Below are positions 37,942-52,239 of a stretch of DNA of 64,000 nt, piece after piece (positions within the stretch are counted from its first letter, which is position 1; each line of letters begins with the position of its first letter). The position numbers and the translations under genes were made by a program. The notes beneath the pieces are model-generated. The model saw only the letters and a program-made list of their open reading frames with translations, was not told the DNA's origin and made no database searches. The DNA comes from Calliopsis andreniformis (Eukaryota > Arthropoda > Insecta > Hymenoptera > Andrenidae), in assembly GCF_051401765.1 (NCBI RefSeq), contig NW_027480438.1, positions 806,001 to 870,000 of the forward strand, given 5' to 3'.

Positions 37942-40760
37942 ACTCAAACATCAATCCTCAACCCTGAGCCCTCATTCACAATCCTCAATCCTCAATCCTC
38001 AATCCTCAACTCTCAATCCTCAATCCTCAGCCCTCAGTCCTCAAACCTCAATCCTCAACCCTCAGCCCTCATCCTCAATCTTCAATCCTCAATCCTCAAT
38101 CCTCAATCCCCAATCCTCAATCTTCAATCCTCAATACTCTTTCTTCAATGCTCAATCCTCAATCCTCAATCCTCAATCCTCATTCTTCAATCCTCAATAC
38201 CCAATCCTCAATCTTCAATCCTCAATCCTCAATCCTCAATTCTCAATCCTCAATCCTCAATCCTCAGACCTCAACACTCAATCCTCAGTCCTAAAACCAC
38301 AATCCTGAATCCTCAATCCTGAATCCTCAATCTTCAGCACTCAGTCCTCAACAATCAGTTGTCAATCCTCAATCCTCAATAGAGTATCCTCAGTTCAGAG
38401 TTTTCAATACGCAATACTCAGTCTGCAATCTTCAAATCTCTATCCACAAACATCAATTCTCATCACTCAACCCTCAACACTCAGTCCCCAATCCTCAATC
38501 TTCAATGCTCAATCTTCAATCCTCAATCATCAATCCCCAATCCTAAATTCTCAATCTTTAATCCCCAATACTCAATCTTCAATCCTCAATCCTCAATCCT
38601 CAATCCTCAATTCTCAATCCTCAATCCTCAGTCCTCAGTCCTCAGACCTCAATCCTCAACCCTCAGCCCTCATCCTCAATCCTCAATCCTGAATCCTCAG
38701 CCCTCAGTCCTCAAACCGCAATCCTCAACCCTCAGCCCTCATCCTCAATCTTCAATCCTCAATCCTCAATCCTCAATCCCCAATCCTCAATCTTCAATCC
38801 TCAATACTCTTTCTTCAATCATCAATCCTCAATCCTCAATCCTCTTTCCTCATCCTTCAATCCTCAATACCCAATCCTCAGTTTTCAATCCTCAATCCTC
38901 AATCCTCGATTCTCAATCCTCAATCCTCAATCCTCAGACCTCAAACATCAATACTCAGCCCTCAGTCCTCGTCCTCAATCCACAACCCTCAATCCTCAAT
39001 CCTCAATCTTCAATCATCAATATTCATTCTTCAATCCTCAATCCTCAATCCTCATTCCTCAATCCTCAATCCTCAATCCTCAATGTTCAATCCTCAATAC
39101 CCAATCCTCAATCTGCAATCCTCAATAATCAATCCTCAATCCACAATCCTCAATCCTCAATCCTCAGTCCTCAAACCACAATCCTGAATCCCGAATCCTG
39201 AGTCCTCAACCTTCAGCACTCAGTCCTCAACAATGAGTTGTCAATCCTCAATCCTCAATAGAATATCCTCAGTTCAGAGTTATCAATACGCAATACTCAG
39301 TCTGCAATCTCCAAATCTCTATCCACAAACATCAATTCTCATCACTCAACCCTCAACACTCAGTCCCCAATCCTCAATCTTCAATCCTCAATCCTCAATC
39401 CTCAATCCTCAATCCTCAATCCTCAATCCTCAATTCTCAATCCTCGATCCTCAGTCCTCAGTCCTCAAACCTCAATCCTCAACCCTCAGCTCTCATCCTC
39501 AATCCTCAATCCTCAATCTTAAATCCTCAGTCCTCGATCGTCAATCCTCAATACTCAATCCTCAATCCTCAGTCCTCAAACCCCAATCCTGAATCCTCTA
39601 TCCTGAATCCTCAATCTTCAGACCTGAGACCTCAACAATCAGTTGTCAATCCTCAATCCTCAATAGAATATCATCAATTCACACCTTTCAATACTCAATA
39701 TTCAACCAGCAATCTTCAAATCTCTGTCCACAAACATCAATTCTCATCACTCAGCCCTCAACACTCAGTCCCCAATCCTCAATCTTCAATCCTCAATCAT
39801 CAATTCTCAATCCTCAGTTCTCAATCTTTAATCCACAATACTCAATCTTCAGTCCTCAATCAACAATCCTCAATCCACAATCCTTAATCCTCAATCCTCA
39901 ATCCTCATTCTTCAATCCTCAATCCCCAATCCTCAATCTTCAATCCTCAATCCTCAATCCTCAATTCTCAATCCTCAATCCTCAGTCCTCAGTCCTCAAA
40001 CCTCAATCCTCAACCCTCAGCCCTCATCCTCAATCCTCAATCCTCAATCCTCAATCGTCAATCCTCAACCTTCAATCCTCAGTACTCAACCTTCAATCCT
40101 CGATCCTCAGTCCTCAAACCTCAATTCTGAAGCCTCAATCCTGAATCCTCAATCTTCGGCCCTCAGTCCTCAACAATCAGTTGTCAATCCTCAATCCTCA
40201 ATCGAATATCCTCAATTCACAGTTTTCAATACATAATACTCAATCTGCAATCTTCAAACCTCTATCCACAGACAACAATTCCCATTACTCATCCCTTAAC
40301 ACTCAGTCCTCAATGTTCAATCCTCAATCCTCAATACTCAATCGTCAATCTTCAATCCTCTATACTCAATCTTCGATCCTCAATCCTCAATCCTCAATCC
40401 TCAATCCTCATTCTGCAATCCTCAATACCCAATCCTCTATCTTCAATCCTCTATCCTCAATCCTCAATCCTCAATCCTCAATCCTCAATCCTCAATCCTC
40501 ATTCTTCAATCCTCAATACCCAATCCTCAATCTTCAATCCTCAGTCCCCAATCCTCAATATTCAATCCTGAATACTCAATCCTCAATCATCAATCCTCAA
40601 TCCTCAACCCTCAATCCTGAATACTCAATCTTCAATCCTCAATCCTCAATCCTCAATCCTCAATCCTCAATCATCAATCCTCAATCTTCAATACTCAATC
40701 CTCAATCCTCAATCCTCAATCCTCAATACTCAACCATCAATCCTCAATTCTCAATACTCA

Positions 40761-40790
40761 ATAGAATATCCTGAATTCTCAGGGTTCTAT
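40761..40790. repeat. B box, right-arm wobble variant
   Basis: Right arm TCAGGGTTCTAT replaces one T:A pair by T:G. The counterpart region in copy 2 of the 4.78-kb duplication is missing. Confidence 0.88.
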
Positions 40791-41964
40791 ACTCAAACCT
40801 CAATCCTCAACCCTGAGCCCTCATTCACAATCCACAATCCTCAATCCTCAATCCTCAATCCTCAATCCTCAATCCTCAGCCCTCAGTCCTCAAACCTCAA
40901 TCCTCAACCCTCAGCCCTCATCCTCAATCTTCAATTCTCAATCCTCAATCCTCAATCCCCAATCCTCAATCTTCAATCCTCAATACTCTTTCTTCAATCC
41001 TCAATCCTCAATCCTCAATCCTCAATTCTCATTCTTCAATCCTCAATACCCAATCCTCAATCTTCAATCCTCAATCCTCAATCCTCAATTCTGAATCCTC
41101 AATCCTCAATCCTCAGACCTCAAACATCAATACTCAGCCCTCAGTCCTCGTCCTCAATCCACAACACTCAATCCTCAATCCTCAATCTTCAATCCTCAAT
41201 CCTCAATCCTCAATCCTCAATCCTCATTCTTCAATCCTCAATACCCAATCCTCAATCTTCAATCCTCAATCCTCAATCCTCAGTTCTCAATCCTCAATCC
41301 TCAATCCTCAGTCCTCGAACCTCAATTCTGAAGCCTCAATCCTGAATCTTCAATCTTCGGCCCTCAGTCCTCAACAATCAGTTGTCAATCCTCAATCCTC
41401 AATAGAATATCCTCAATTCACAGTTTTCAATACATAATACTCAATCTGCAATCTTCAAACCTCTATCCACAGACAACAATTCCCATTACTCATCCCTTAA
41501 CACTCAGTCCTCAATGTTCAATCCTCAATCCTCAATACTAAATCGTCAATCTTCAATCCTCTATACTCAATCTTCGATCCTCAATCCTCAATCCTCAATC
41601 CTCAATCCTCATTCTTCAATCCTCAATACCCAATCCTCAATCTTCAATCCTCTATCCTCAATCGTCAATCCTCAATCCTCAATCCTCAATCCTCAATCCT
41701 CATTCTTCAATCCTCAATACCCAATCCTCAATCTTCAAACCTCAGTCCCCAATCCTCAATCTTCAATCCTGAATACTCAACCCTCAATCCTCAATCCTCA
41801 ATCCTCAACCCTCAATCCTGAATACTCAACCTTCAATCCTCAATCCTCAATCCTCAATCCTCAATCCTCAATCCTCAATCATCAATCCTCAATCTTCAAT
41901 ACTCAATCCTCAATCCTCAATCCTCAATCCTCAATACTCAACCATCAATCCTCAATTCTCAATA

Positions 41965-44900
41965 CTCAATCTTCAATCCTCAGTCCTCGAATCTCAATTC
42001 TGAATCCGCAATTCTGAATCCTCAATCTTCAGCCCTCAGTCATCAACAATCAGTTGTCAATCCTCAATCCTCACTAGAATATCCTCAATTCACAGTTTTC
42101 AATACTCAATACTCAATCTGCAATCTTCAAACTTCTATCCACAATCATCAATTCTCATCACTCAACCCTCAGCACTCAGTCTTCAATGCTCAATCCTCAA
42201 TCCTCAATCCTCAATCTTCAATCCTTAATACTGAATCTTCAATCCTCAATCCTCAATCCTCAATACGCAATCCTCAATCCTCAATCTTCAACACTCAGTC
42301 CCCAATCCTCAATCTTCAATCCTCAATACTCAATCCTCAATCCTCAATCCTCAATCCTCAATCCTCAATCCTGAATATCCAATCTTCAATCCTCAATCCT
42401 CAATCCTCAATCCTCAATCCTCAATCCTCAATCCTCAATCATCAATCCTTAATCTTCAATACTCAATACTCAATCCTCAATCCTCAATCCTCAATACTCA
42501 ACCATCAATCCTCAATTCTCAATACTCAATAGAATGTCCTGAATTCTCAGGATTCTATACTCAAACCTCAATCCTCAGCCCTGAGCCCTCATTCACAATC
42601 CTCAATCCTCAACCCTCAATCCTCAATTCTCAATCCTCAATCCCCAATCCTCAATCCTCAATACTCAACCATCAATCCTCAATTCTCAATACTCAATAGA
42701 AAACCTTAATTCTCAGGATTCTATACTCAAACCTCAATCCTCAACCCTGAGCCCTCATTCACAATCCTCAATCCTCAATCCTCAATCCTCAACTCTCAAT
42801 CCTCAATCCTCAGCCCTCAGTCCTCAAACCTCAATCCTCAACCCTCAGCCCTCATCCTCAATCTTCAATCCTCAATCCTCAATCCTCAATCCCCAATCCT
42901 CAATCTTCAATCCTCAATACTCTTTCTTCAATGCTCAATCCTCAATCCTCAATCCTCAATCCTCATTCTTCAATCCTCAATACCCAATCCTCAATCTTCA
43001 ATCCTCAATCCTCAATCCTCAATTCTCAATCCTCAATCCTCAATCCTCAGACCTCAACACTCAATCCTCAGTCCTAAAACCACAATCCTGAATCCTCAAT
43101 CCTGAATCCTCAATCTTCAGCACTCAGTCCTCAACAATCAGTTGTCAATCCTCAATCCTCAATAGAGTATCCTCAGTTCAGAGTTTTCAATACGCAATAC
43201 TCAGTCTGCAATCTTCAAATCTCTATCCACAAACATCAATTCTCATCACTCAACCCTCAACACTCAGTCCCCAATCCTCAATCTTCAATGCTCAATCTTC
43301 AATCCTCAATCATCAATCCCCAATCCTAAATTCTCAATCTTTAATCCCCAATACTCAATCTTCAATCCTCAATCCTCAATCCTCAATCCTCAATTCTCAA
43401 TCCTCAATCCTCAGTCCTCAGTCCTCAGACCTCAATCCTCAACCCTCAGCCCTCATCCTCAATCCTCAATCCTCAATCCTCAGCCCTCAGTCCTCAAACC
43501 GCAATCCTCAACCCTCAGCCCTCATCCTCAATCTTCAATCCTCAATCCTCAATCCTCAATCCCCAATCCTCAATCTTCAATCCTCAATACTCTTTCTTCA
43601 ATCATCAATCCTCAATCCTCAATCCTCTTTCCTCATCCTTCAATCCTCAATACCCAATCCTCAGTTTTCAATCCTCAATCCTCAATCCTCGATTCTCAAT
43701 CCTCAATCCTCAATCCTCAGACCTCAAACATCAATACTCAGCCCTCAGTCCTCGTCCTCAATCCACAACCCTCAATCCTCAATCCTCAATCTTCAATCAT
43801 CAATATTCATTCTTCAATCCTCAATCCTCAATCCTCATTCCTCAATCCTCAATCCTCAATCCTCAATGTTCAATCCTCAATACCCAATCCTCAATCTGCA
43901 ATCCTCAATAATCAATCCTCAATCCACAATCCTCAATCCTCAATCCTCAGTCCTCAAACCACAATCCTGAATCCCGAATCCTGAGTCCTCAACCTTCAGC
44001 ACTCAGTCCTCAACAATGAGTTGTCAATCCTCAATCCTCAATAGAATATCCTCAGTTCAGAGTTATCAATACGCAATACTCAGTCTGCAATCTCCAAATC
44101 TCTATCCACAAACATCAATTCTCATCACTCAACCCTCAACACTCAGTCCCCAATCCTCAATCTTCAATCCTCAATCCTCAATCCTCAATCCTCAATCCTC
44201 AATCCTCAATCCTCAATTCTCAATCCTCGATCCTCAGTCCTCAGTCCTCAAACCTCAATCCTCAACCCTCAGCTCTCATCCTCAATCCTCAATCCTCAAT
44301 CTTAAATCCTCAGTCCTCGATCGTCAATCCTCAATACTCAATCCTCAATCCTCAGTCCTCAAACCCCAATCCTGAATCCTCTATCCTGAATCCTCAATCT
44401 TCAGACCTGAGACCTCAACAATCAGTTGTCAATCCTCAATCCTCAATAGAATATCATCAATTCACACCTTTCAATACTCAATATTCAACCAGCAATCTTC
44501 AAATCTCTGTCCACAAACATCAATTCTCATCACTCAGCCCTCAACACTCAGTCCCCAATCCTCAATCTTCAATCCTCAATCATCAATTCTCAATCCTCAG
44601 TTCTCAATCTTTAATCCACAATACTCAATCTTCAGTCCTCAATCAACAATCCTCAATCCACAATCCTTAATCCTCAATCCTCAATCCTCATTCTTCAATC
44701 CTCAATCCCCAATCCTCAATCTTCAATCCTCAATCCTCAATCCTCAATTCTCAATCCTCAATCCTCAGTCCTCAGTCCTCAAACCTCAATCCTCAACCCT
44801 CAGCCCTCATCCTCAATCCTCAATCCTCAATCTTCAATCGTCAATCCTCAACCTTCAATCCTCAGTACTCAACCTTCAATCCTCGATCCTCAGTCCTCAA

Positions 44901-45140
44901 ACCTCAATTCTGAAGCCTCAATCCTGAATCCTCAATCTTCGGCCCTCAGTCCTCAACAATCAGTTGTCAATCCTCAATCCTCAATCGAATATCCTCAATT
45001 CACAGTTTTCAATACATAATACTCAATCTGCAATCTTCAAACCTCTATCCACAGACAACAATTCCCATTACTCATCCCTTAACACTCAGTCCTCAATGTT
45101 CAATCCTCAATCCTCAATACTCAATCGTCAATCTTCAATC
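41965..45140. repeat. 4.78-kb tandem duplication, copy 2 (truncated)
   Basis: A-box cores 42051, 43139, 44018, 44423 and 44961; B doublet 42529/42696. It follows copy 1 directly near 41,965, where the sequence returns to the start of copy 1, and stops matching near 45,140, so about the last 1.6 kb of the unit (with B box 40761 and core 41379) is missing. Copy 1 and copy 2 look nearly identical over long stretches, so the event is recent compared with most of the array. Confidence 0.92.
42529..42724. repeat. B doublet, 167-bp spacing
   Basis: B boxes at 42529 and 42696, exactly 4,783 bp after 37746/37913 and with the same variants. This is the last B box before a 9.5-kb B-free stretch. Confidence 0.9.
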
Positions 45141-47179
45141 CTCAATCCTCAATCCTCAATTCTCAATCCTCAATCCTCAATCCTCAGTCCTCGAACCTCA
45201 ATTCTGAATCCGCTTTCCTGAATCCTCAATCTTCAGCCCTCAGTAATCAACAATCAGTTGTCAATCCTCAATCCTCAATAGAATAGCCTCAATTCAGAGT
45301 TTTCAATACTCAATACTCAATCTGCAATCTTCAAACCTCTATCCACAATCATCAATCCTCATCACTCAACCCTCAACACTCAGTCCTCAATGCTCAATCC
45401 TCAATCCTCAATTCTCAATCTTCAATCCTCAATACTGAACCTTCAAACCTCAATCCTCAATCCTCAATACTCAATCCTCAATCCTCAATCTTCAACACTC
45501 AGTCCCCAATCCTCAATCTTCAATCCTCAATACTCAATCCTCAATCCTCAATCCTCAATCCTCAATCCTCAATCCTGAATGCTCAATCCTCAATCCTCAA
45601 TCCTCAATCCTCAATCCTCAATCCTCAATCCTCAATCATCAATCCTCAATCTTCAATACTCAATCCTCAATCCTCAATACTCAATCTTCAATCATCAATA
45701 TTCATTCTTCAATCCTCAATCCTCAATCCTCAATCCTCAATCCTCAATCCTCAAACCTCAATGTTCAATCCTCAATACCCAATCCTCAATCTTCAATCCT
45801 CAATAATCAATCCTCAATCCACAATCCTCAATCCTCAATCCTCAGTCCTTAAACCACAATCCTGAATCCCCAATCCTGAGTCCTCAATCTTCAGCACTCA
45901 GTCCTAAACAATGAGTTGTCAATCCTCAATCGTCAATAGAATATCCTCAGCTCAGAGCTATCAATACACAATACTCAGTCTGCAATCTTCAAATATCTAT
46001 CCACAAACATCAATTCTCATCACTCAACCCTCAACACTCAGTCCCCAATCTTCAATCTTCAATCCTCCATCCTCAATCCTCAATCCTCAATCCTCAATCC
46101 TCAATTCCCAATCCTCGATCCTCAGTCCTCAGTCCTCAAACCTCAATCCTCAACCCTCAACCCTCATCCTCAATCCTCAATCCTCAATCTTCAATCCTCA
46201 GTCCTCGATCCTCAATCCTCAATCCTCAATCCTCAATCCTCAGTCCTCAAACCTCAATCCTGAATCCTCAATCCTGAATCCTCAATCTTCAGACCTCAGA
46301 CCTCAACAATCAGTTGTCAATCCTCAATCCTCAATAGAATATCATCAATTCACACCTTTCAGTACTCAATATTCAACCTGCAATCTTCAAATCTCTGTCC
46401 ACAAACATCAATTCTCATCACTCAGCCCTCAACACTCAGTCCCCAATCCTCAATCTTCAATCCTCAATCATCAATTCTCAATCCTCAGTTCTCAATCTTT
46501 AATTCACAATACTCAATCTGCAGTCCTCAATCCTCAATCCTCAATCCTCAATTCTCAATCCTCAATCCTCAGTCCTCAATCCTCAATGCTCAATCTTCAA
46601 TCTTCAATACTCAATCTTCAATCCTCATACCTCAGTCCTCAAACCTCAATTCTGAATCCTCAATCCTGAACCCTCAATCCTCGGCCCTCAGTCCTCAACA
46701 ATCAGTCGTCAATCCTCAATACTCAATAGAATCTCCTCACTTCACAGCTTTCACTACGCAGTACTCAATCTGCAATCTTCAAACCTCTATCCACAAACAT
46801 CAATTCTAATCACTCAACCCTCAACACTCAGTCCTCAATGTTCAATACTCAATCCTCATTCCTCAATCCTCAACCGTCAACCTTCAATCCTCCATACTCA
46901 ATCTTCAATCCTCAATCCTCAATCCTCAATCCTCAATCCTCATTCTTCAATCCTCAGTACCCAATCCTCAATCTTCAATCCTCAATCCTCAATCCTCAAT
47001 CCTCAATCCTCAATCCTCAATACTCAACCATCAATCCTCAATACTCTTTCTTCAATCCTCAATCCTCAATCCTCAATCCTCAATCCTCAATCCTCAATCC
47101 TCATCCCTCAATCCTCAATCCTCAGTCTTCAATTCTCAATACTCAATCTTCAATCCTCAATCCTCAATCCTCAATCCTC

Positions 47180-48590
47180 AATCTTCAATATTCAATCGTC
47201 AGTCTTCAATCCTCAATACTCAATCTTCAATACTCAATCCTCAATCCTCAATCCTCAATCCTCAATCCTCAATCCTCAATTCTCAATCCTCGATCCTCAG
47301 TCCTCAGTCCTCAATCCTCAATCCTCAATCCTCAGTCCTCAAACCTCAATCCTGAATCCTCAATCCTGAATCTTCAATCTTCAGACCTCAGACCTCAACA
47401 ATCAGTTGTCAATCCTCAATCCTCAATAGAATATCACTAATTCACGGTTTTCAATACTCAATACTCAATCTGCAATCCGCAAATCTCTATCCACAAACAT
47501 CAATTCTCATCACTCAACCCTCAACACTCAGTCCCCAATCCTCAATCTTCAATCCTCAATCCTCAATCCTCAATCCTCAATCCTCAATCTTCAATCCTCA
47601 ATTCTCAATCTTGAATCCCCAATACTCAATCTTCAATCCTCAATCCTCAATCCTCAATCCTCAATCCTCAATCCTCAATCCTCAGTCCTCATTCTTCAAT
47701 CCTCAATACCCAATCCTCAATCTTCAATCCTCAATCCTCAATCCTCAATTCTCAATCATCAATCCTCAGTCCTCAGTCCTCAAACCTCAATCCTCAACCC
47801 TCATACCTCATCCTCAATCCTCAATCCTCAATCCTCAATCCTCAATCTTCAATACTCAATCCTCAATCCTCAATCTTCAATCCTCAATCCTCAATCCTCA
47901 ATCCTCAATCTTCAATATTCAATCGTCAGTCTTCAATCCTCAATACTCAATCTTCAATACTCAATCCTCAATCCTCAATCCTCAATCCTCAATCCTCAAT
48001 CCTCAATTCTCAATCCTCGATCCTCAGTCCTCAGTCCTCAATCCTCAATCCTCAATCCTCAGTCCTCAAACCTCAATCCTGAATCCTCAATCCTGAATCT
48101 TCAATCTTCAGACCTCAGACCTCAACAATCAGTTGTCAATCCTCAATCCTCAATAGAATATCACTAATTCACGGTTTTCAATACTCAATACTCAATCTGC
48201 AATCCGCAAATCTCTATCCACAAACATCAATTCTCATCACTCAACCCTCAACACTCAGTCCCCAATCCTCAATCTTCAATCCTCAATCCTCAATCCTCAA
48301 TCCTCAATCCTCAATCTTCAATCCTCAATTCTCAATCTTGAATCCCCAATACTCAATCTTCAATCCTCAATCCTCAATCCTCAATCCTCAACCCTCAATC
48401 CTCAATCCTCAGTCCTCATTCTTCAATCCTCAATACCCAATCCTCAATCTTCAATCCTCAATCCTCAATCCTCAATTCTCAATCATCAATCCTCAGTCCT
48501 CAGTCCTCAAACCTCAATCCTCAACCCTCATACCTCATCCTCAATCCTCAATCCTCAATCCTCAATCCTCAATCTTCAATACTCAATCCT
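47180..48590. repeat. 727-bp tandem duplication with A5 boxes
   Basis: A5 cores at 47403 and 48130 are 727 bp apart, and the preceding marker CAATATTCAATCG recurs at the same distance. The length is 104 monomers less one base, matching one 6-base TCATCC monomer in the unit. A partial third round starts near 48,600, where a similar run of monomers continues into an A13 module at 49024. Confidence 0.88.
47395..47534. repeat. A box, subtype A5
   Basis: Marked by AATATCACTAATTC and by AATCCGCAAATCTC. Five copies, cores 14199, 25693, 33031, 47403 and 48130. In three of them an A14 box follows 552 bp later (14751, 26245, 33583). Confidence 0.86.
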
Positions 48591-48849
48591 CAATCCTCAA
48601 TCCTCAATCCTCAATCCTCAATCTTCAATCCTCAATTCTCAATCTTGAATCCCCAATACTCAATCTTCAATCCTCAATCCTCAATCCTCAATCCTCAATC
48701 CTCAATCCTCAATCCTCAGTCCTCATTCTTCAATCCTCAATACCCAATCCTCAATCCTCATTCCTCAATCCTCAATACCCAATCCTCAATCGTCAATCCT
48801 CATTCCTCAATCCTCAATTCTCAATCCTCAATCCTCAGTCCCCCGTCCT

Positions 48850-50580
48850 CAAACCTCAATCCTCAACCCTCAGCACTCATCCTCAATCCTCAATCCTCAA
48901 TCCGCAATCCTCAATATTCAATCTTCAATACTCAATCTTCAATCCTCAATCCTCAGTCCTCAAACCTCAATTCTGAATCCTCAATCCTGAATCCTCAATC
49001 TTCGGCCCTCAGACCTCAACAATCAGTTGTCAATCCTCAATTCTCAATAGAATATCCTCAATTCACAGTTTTCAATACTCAATACTCAATCTGCAATCTT
49101 CAAACCTCTATCCACAAACATCAATTCTCATCACTCAAACTTCAACACTCAGTCCTCATTGTTCAATCCTCAATCCTCAATTCCCAATCTTCAATCCTCA
49201 ATACTGAATCTTCAATCCTCAATCCTCAATCCTCAATCCTCAGTCCTCAGTCCTCAAACATCAATCCTCAATCCTCAATCCCCAATCCTCAATCCTCAAT
49301 CCTCAATCATCAATCCTCAATCTTCAATACTCAATCCTCAATCCTCAATCCTCAGTCCTCAAACCTCAATTCTGAATCCTCAATTCTGAATCCTCATTCC
49401 TGAATCCTCAATCTTCAGCCCTCAGTCATCAACAATCAGTTGTCAATCCTAAATCCTCAATAGAATATCCTCAATTCACAGTTTTCAATACTCAATACTC
49501 AATCTGCAATCTTCAAACCTCTATCCACAATCATCAATTCTCATCACTCAACACTCAACACTCAGTCCTCAATGCTCAATCCTCAATCCTCAATTCTCAA
49601 TCTTCAATCCTCAATACTGAATCTTCAATCCTCAATCCTCAATCCTCAATCCTCAATCCTCAATCCTCAATCCTCAGTCCTCATTCTTCAATCCTCAATA
49701 CCCAATCCTCAATCCTCATTCCTCAATCCTCAATACCCAATCCTCAATCGTCAATCCTCATTCCTCAATCCTCAATTCTCAATCCTCAATCCTCAGTCCC
49801 CCGTCCTCAAACCTCAATCCTCAACCCTCAGCACTCATCCTCAATCCTCAATCCTCAATCCGCAATCTTCAATATTCAATCTTCAATACTCAATCTTCAA
49901 TCCTCAATCCTCAGTCCTCAAACCTCAATTCTGAATCCTCAATCCTGAATCCTCAATCTTCGGCCCTCAGACCTCAACAATCAGTTGTCAATCCTCAATT
50001 CTCAATAGAATATCCTCAATTCACAGTTTTCAATACTCAATACTCAATCTGCAATCTTCAAACCTCTATCCACAAACATCAATTCTCATCACTCAAACTT
50101 CAACACTCAGTCCTCATTGTTCAATCCTCAATCCTCAATTCCCAATCTTCAATCCTCAATACTGAATCTTCAATCCTCAATCCTCAATCCTCAATCCTCA
50201 GTCCTCAGTCCGCAAACATCAATCCTCAATCCTCAATCCTCAATCCCCAATCCTCAATCCTCAATCCTCAATCATCAATCCTCAATCTTCAATACTCAAT
50301 CCTCAATCCTCAATCCTCAGTCCTCAAACCTCAATTCTGAATCCTGAATTCTGAATCCTCATTCCTGAATCCTCAATCTTCAGTCCTCAGTCATCAACAA
50401 TCAGTTGTCAATCCTAAATCCTCAATAGAATATCCTCAATTCACAGTTTTCAATACTCAATACTCAATCTGCAATCTTCAAACCTCTATCCACAATCATC
50501 AATTCTCATCACTCAACACTCAACACTCAGTCCTCAATGCTCAATCCTCAATCCTCAATTCTCAATCTTCAATCCTCAAT
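48850..50580. repeat. About 960-bp tandem duplication of an A13 plus A11 pair
   Basis: A13 cores 49024 and 49982 are 958 bp apart; A11 cores 49437 and 50402 are 965 bp apart. The 7-bp difference is one monomer gained in the second copy. The same A13 module occurs singly at 26853 and 34191, where a B box (27226, 34564) follows; here an A11 box follows instead, so the module has been joined to a different neighbour. Confidence 0.87.
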
Positions 50581-52239
50581 ACTGAATCTTCAATCCTCAA
50601 TCCTCAATCCTCAATACTCAATCCTCAATCCTCAATCTTCAACACTCAGCCCTCATCGTCAATCCTCAATCCTCAATCTTCAATACTCAGTCCCCAATCC
50701 ACAATCTTCAATCCTCAATACTCAATCCTTACTCGTCAATCCTCAATCCTCAATCCTCATTCTTCAATCCTCAGTACCCAATCCTCAATCTTCAATCCTC
50801 AATCCTCAATCCTCAATCCTCAATCGTCAATCCTCATTCTTCAATCCTCAATACCCAATCCTCAATCTTCAATCCTCAATCCTGAGTCCTCAATTCTCAA
50901 TCCTCAATCCTCAGGCCTCAGTCCTCAAACCTCAATCCTCAACCCTCAGCCCTCATCGTCAATCCTCAATCCTCAATCTTCAATCCTCAGTCCCCAATCC
51001 TCAATCATCAATCCTCAATACTGAATCCTTAATCCTCAATCCTCAGTCCTCAATCCTAAATCTTCAATTCTCAATCCTCGATCCTCAGTCCTCAGTCCTC
51101 AAACCTCAATCCTCAACTCTCAGCCCTCATCCTCAATCCTCAGTCCTCAGTCTTCAATCCTCAATCCTCAATCCGCAATACTCAACCTTCAATCCTCAAT
51201 CCTTGGTCCTCAAACCTCAATTCTGAATCCTCAATCCTGAATCCTCAATCTTCAGACCTCAGTCATCAACAATAAGTTGTCAATCCTCAATCCTCAATAG
51301 AATATCCTCAATTCACAGTTTTCAATACTCAATACTCAATCTGCAATGTTCAAACCTCTATCCACAAACAACAATTCCCATTACTCAACCCTCAACACTC
51401 AGTCCTCAATGTCCAATCCTCAATCCTCAATCCTCAATCCTCAATCGTCAATCTTCAATCCTCAATACTCAATCTTCGATCCTCAATCCTCAATCCTCAA
51501 TCCTCAATCCTCAATCCTCATTCTTCAATCCTCAATACCCAATCCTCAATCTTCAATCCTCAATCCTCAATCCTCAATCCTCAATCCACAATACTCCTTC
51601 TTCAATCCTCAACACCCAATCCTCAATCTTCAATCCTCAATCCTCAATCCTCAATCTTCAATCTTCAATACTCAATCTCCAATCCTCAATCCTCAGACCT
51701 CAAACCTCAATTCTGAAACCTCAATTCTGAATCCTCATTCCTGAATCCTCAATCTTCAGCCCTCAGTCATCAACAATCAGTTGTCAATCCTCAATTCTCA
51801 ATAGAATATCCTCAATTCACATTTTTCAATACTCAATACCCAATCTGCAGTCTTCAAACCTCTATCCACAATCATCAATTCTCATCACTCAACCCTCAAC
51901 ACTCAGTCCTCAATGCTCAATCCTCAATCCTCAATTCTCAATCTTCAATCCTCAATACTGGATCTTCAATCCTTAATCCTCAATCCTCAATACTCAATCC
52001 TCAATTCTCAATCTTCAACACTCAGTCCCCTATCCTCAATCTTCAATCCTCAATACTCAATCCTCAATCCTCAATCCTCAATCCTCAATCCTCAATCCTG
52101 AATGCTCAATCTTCAATCCTCAATCCTCAATCCTCAATCCTCAATCCTCAATCCTCAACCATCAATCCTCAATCTTCAATACTCAATCCTCAATCCTCAA
52201 TCCTCAATCCTCAATACTCAACCATCAATCCTCAATTCT

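Larger units (their letters stand above)
37165..41965. repeat. 4.78-kb tandem duplication, copy 1
   Basis: A-box cores 37247, 38356, 39235, 39640, 40178 and 41379; B doublet 37746/37913 and single B box 40761. Five of the six cores and the doublet recur in copy 2; the offset is 4,804 bp at the first core and 4,783 bp after it. The 21-bp step is three monomers lost from copy 2 in the run between 37,520 and 37,670. Inside this copy the modules around cores 40178 and 41379 are themselves similar, about 1.2 kb apart. Confidence 0.92.
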
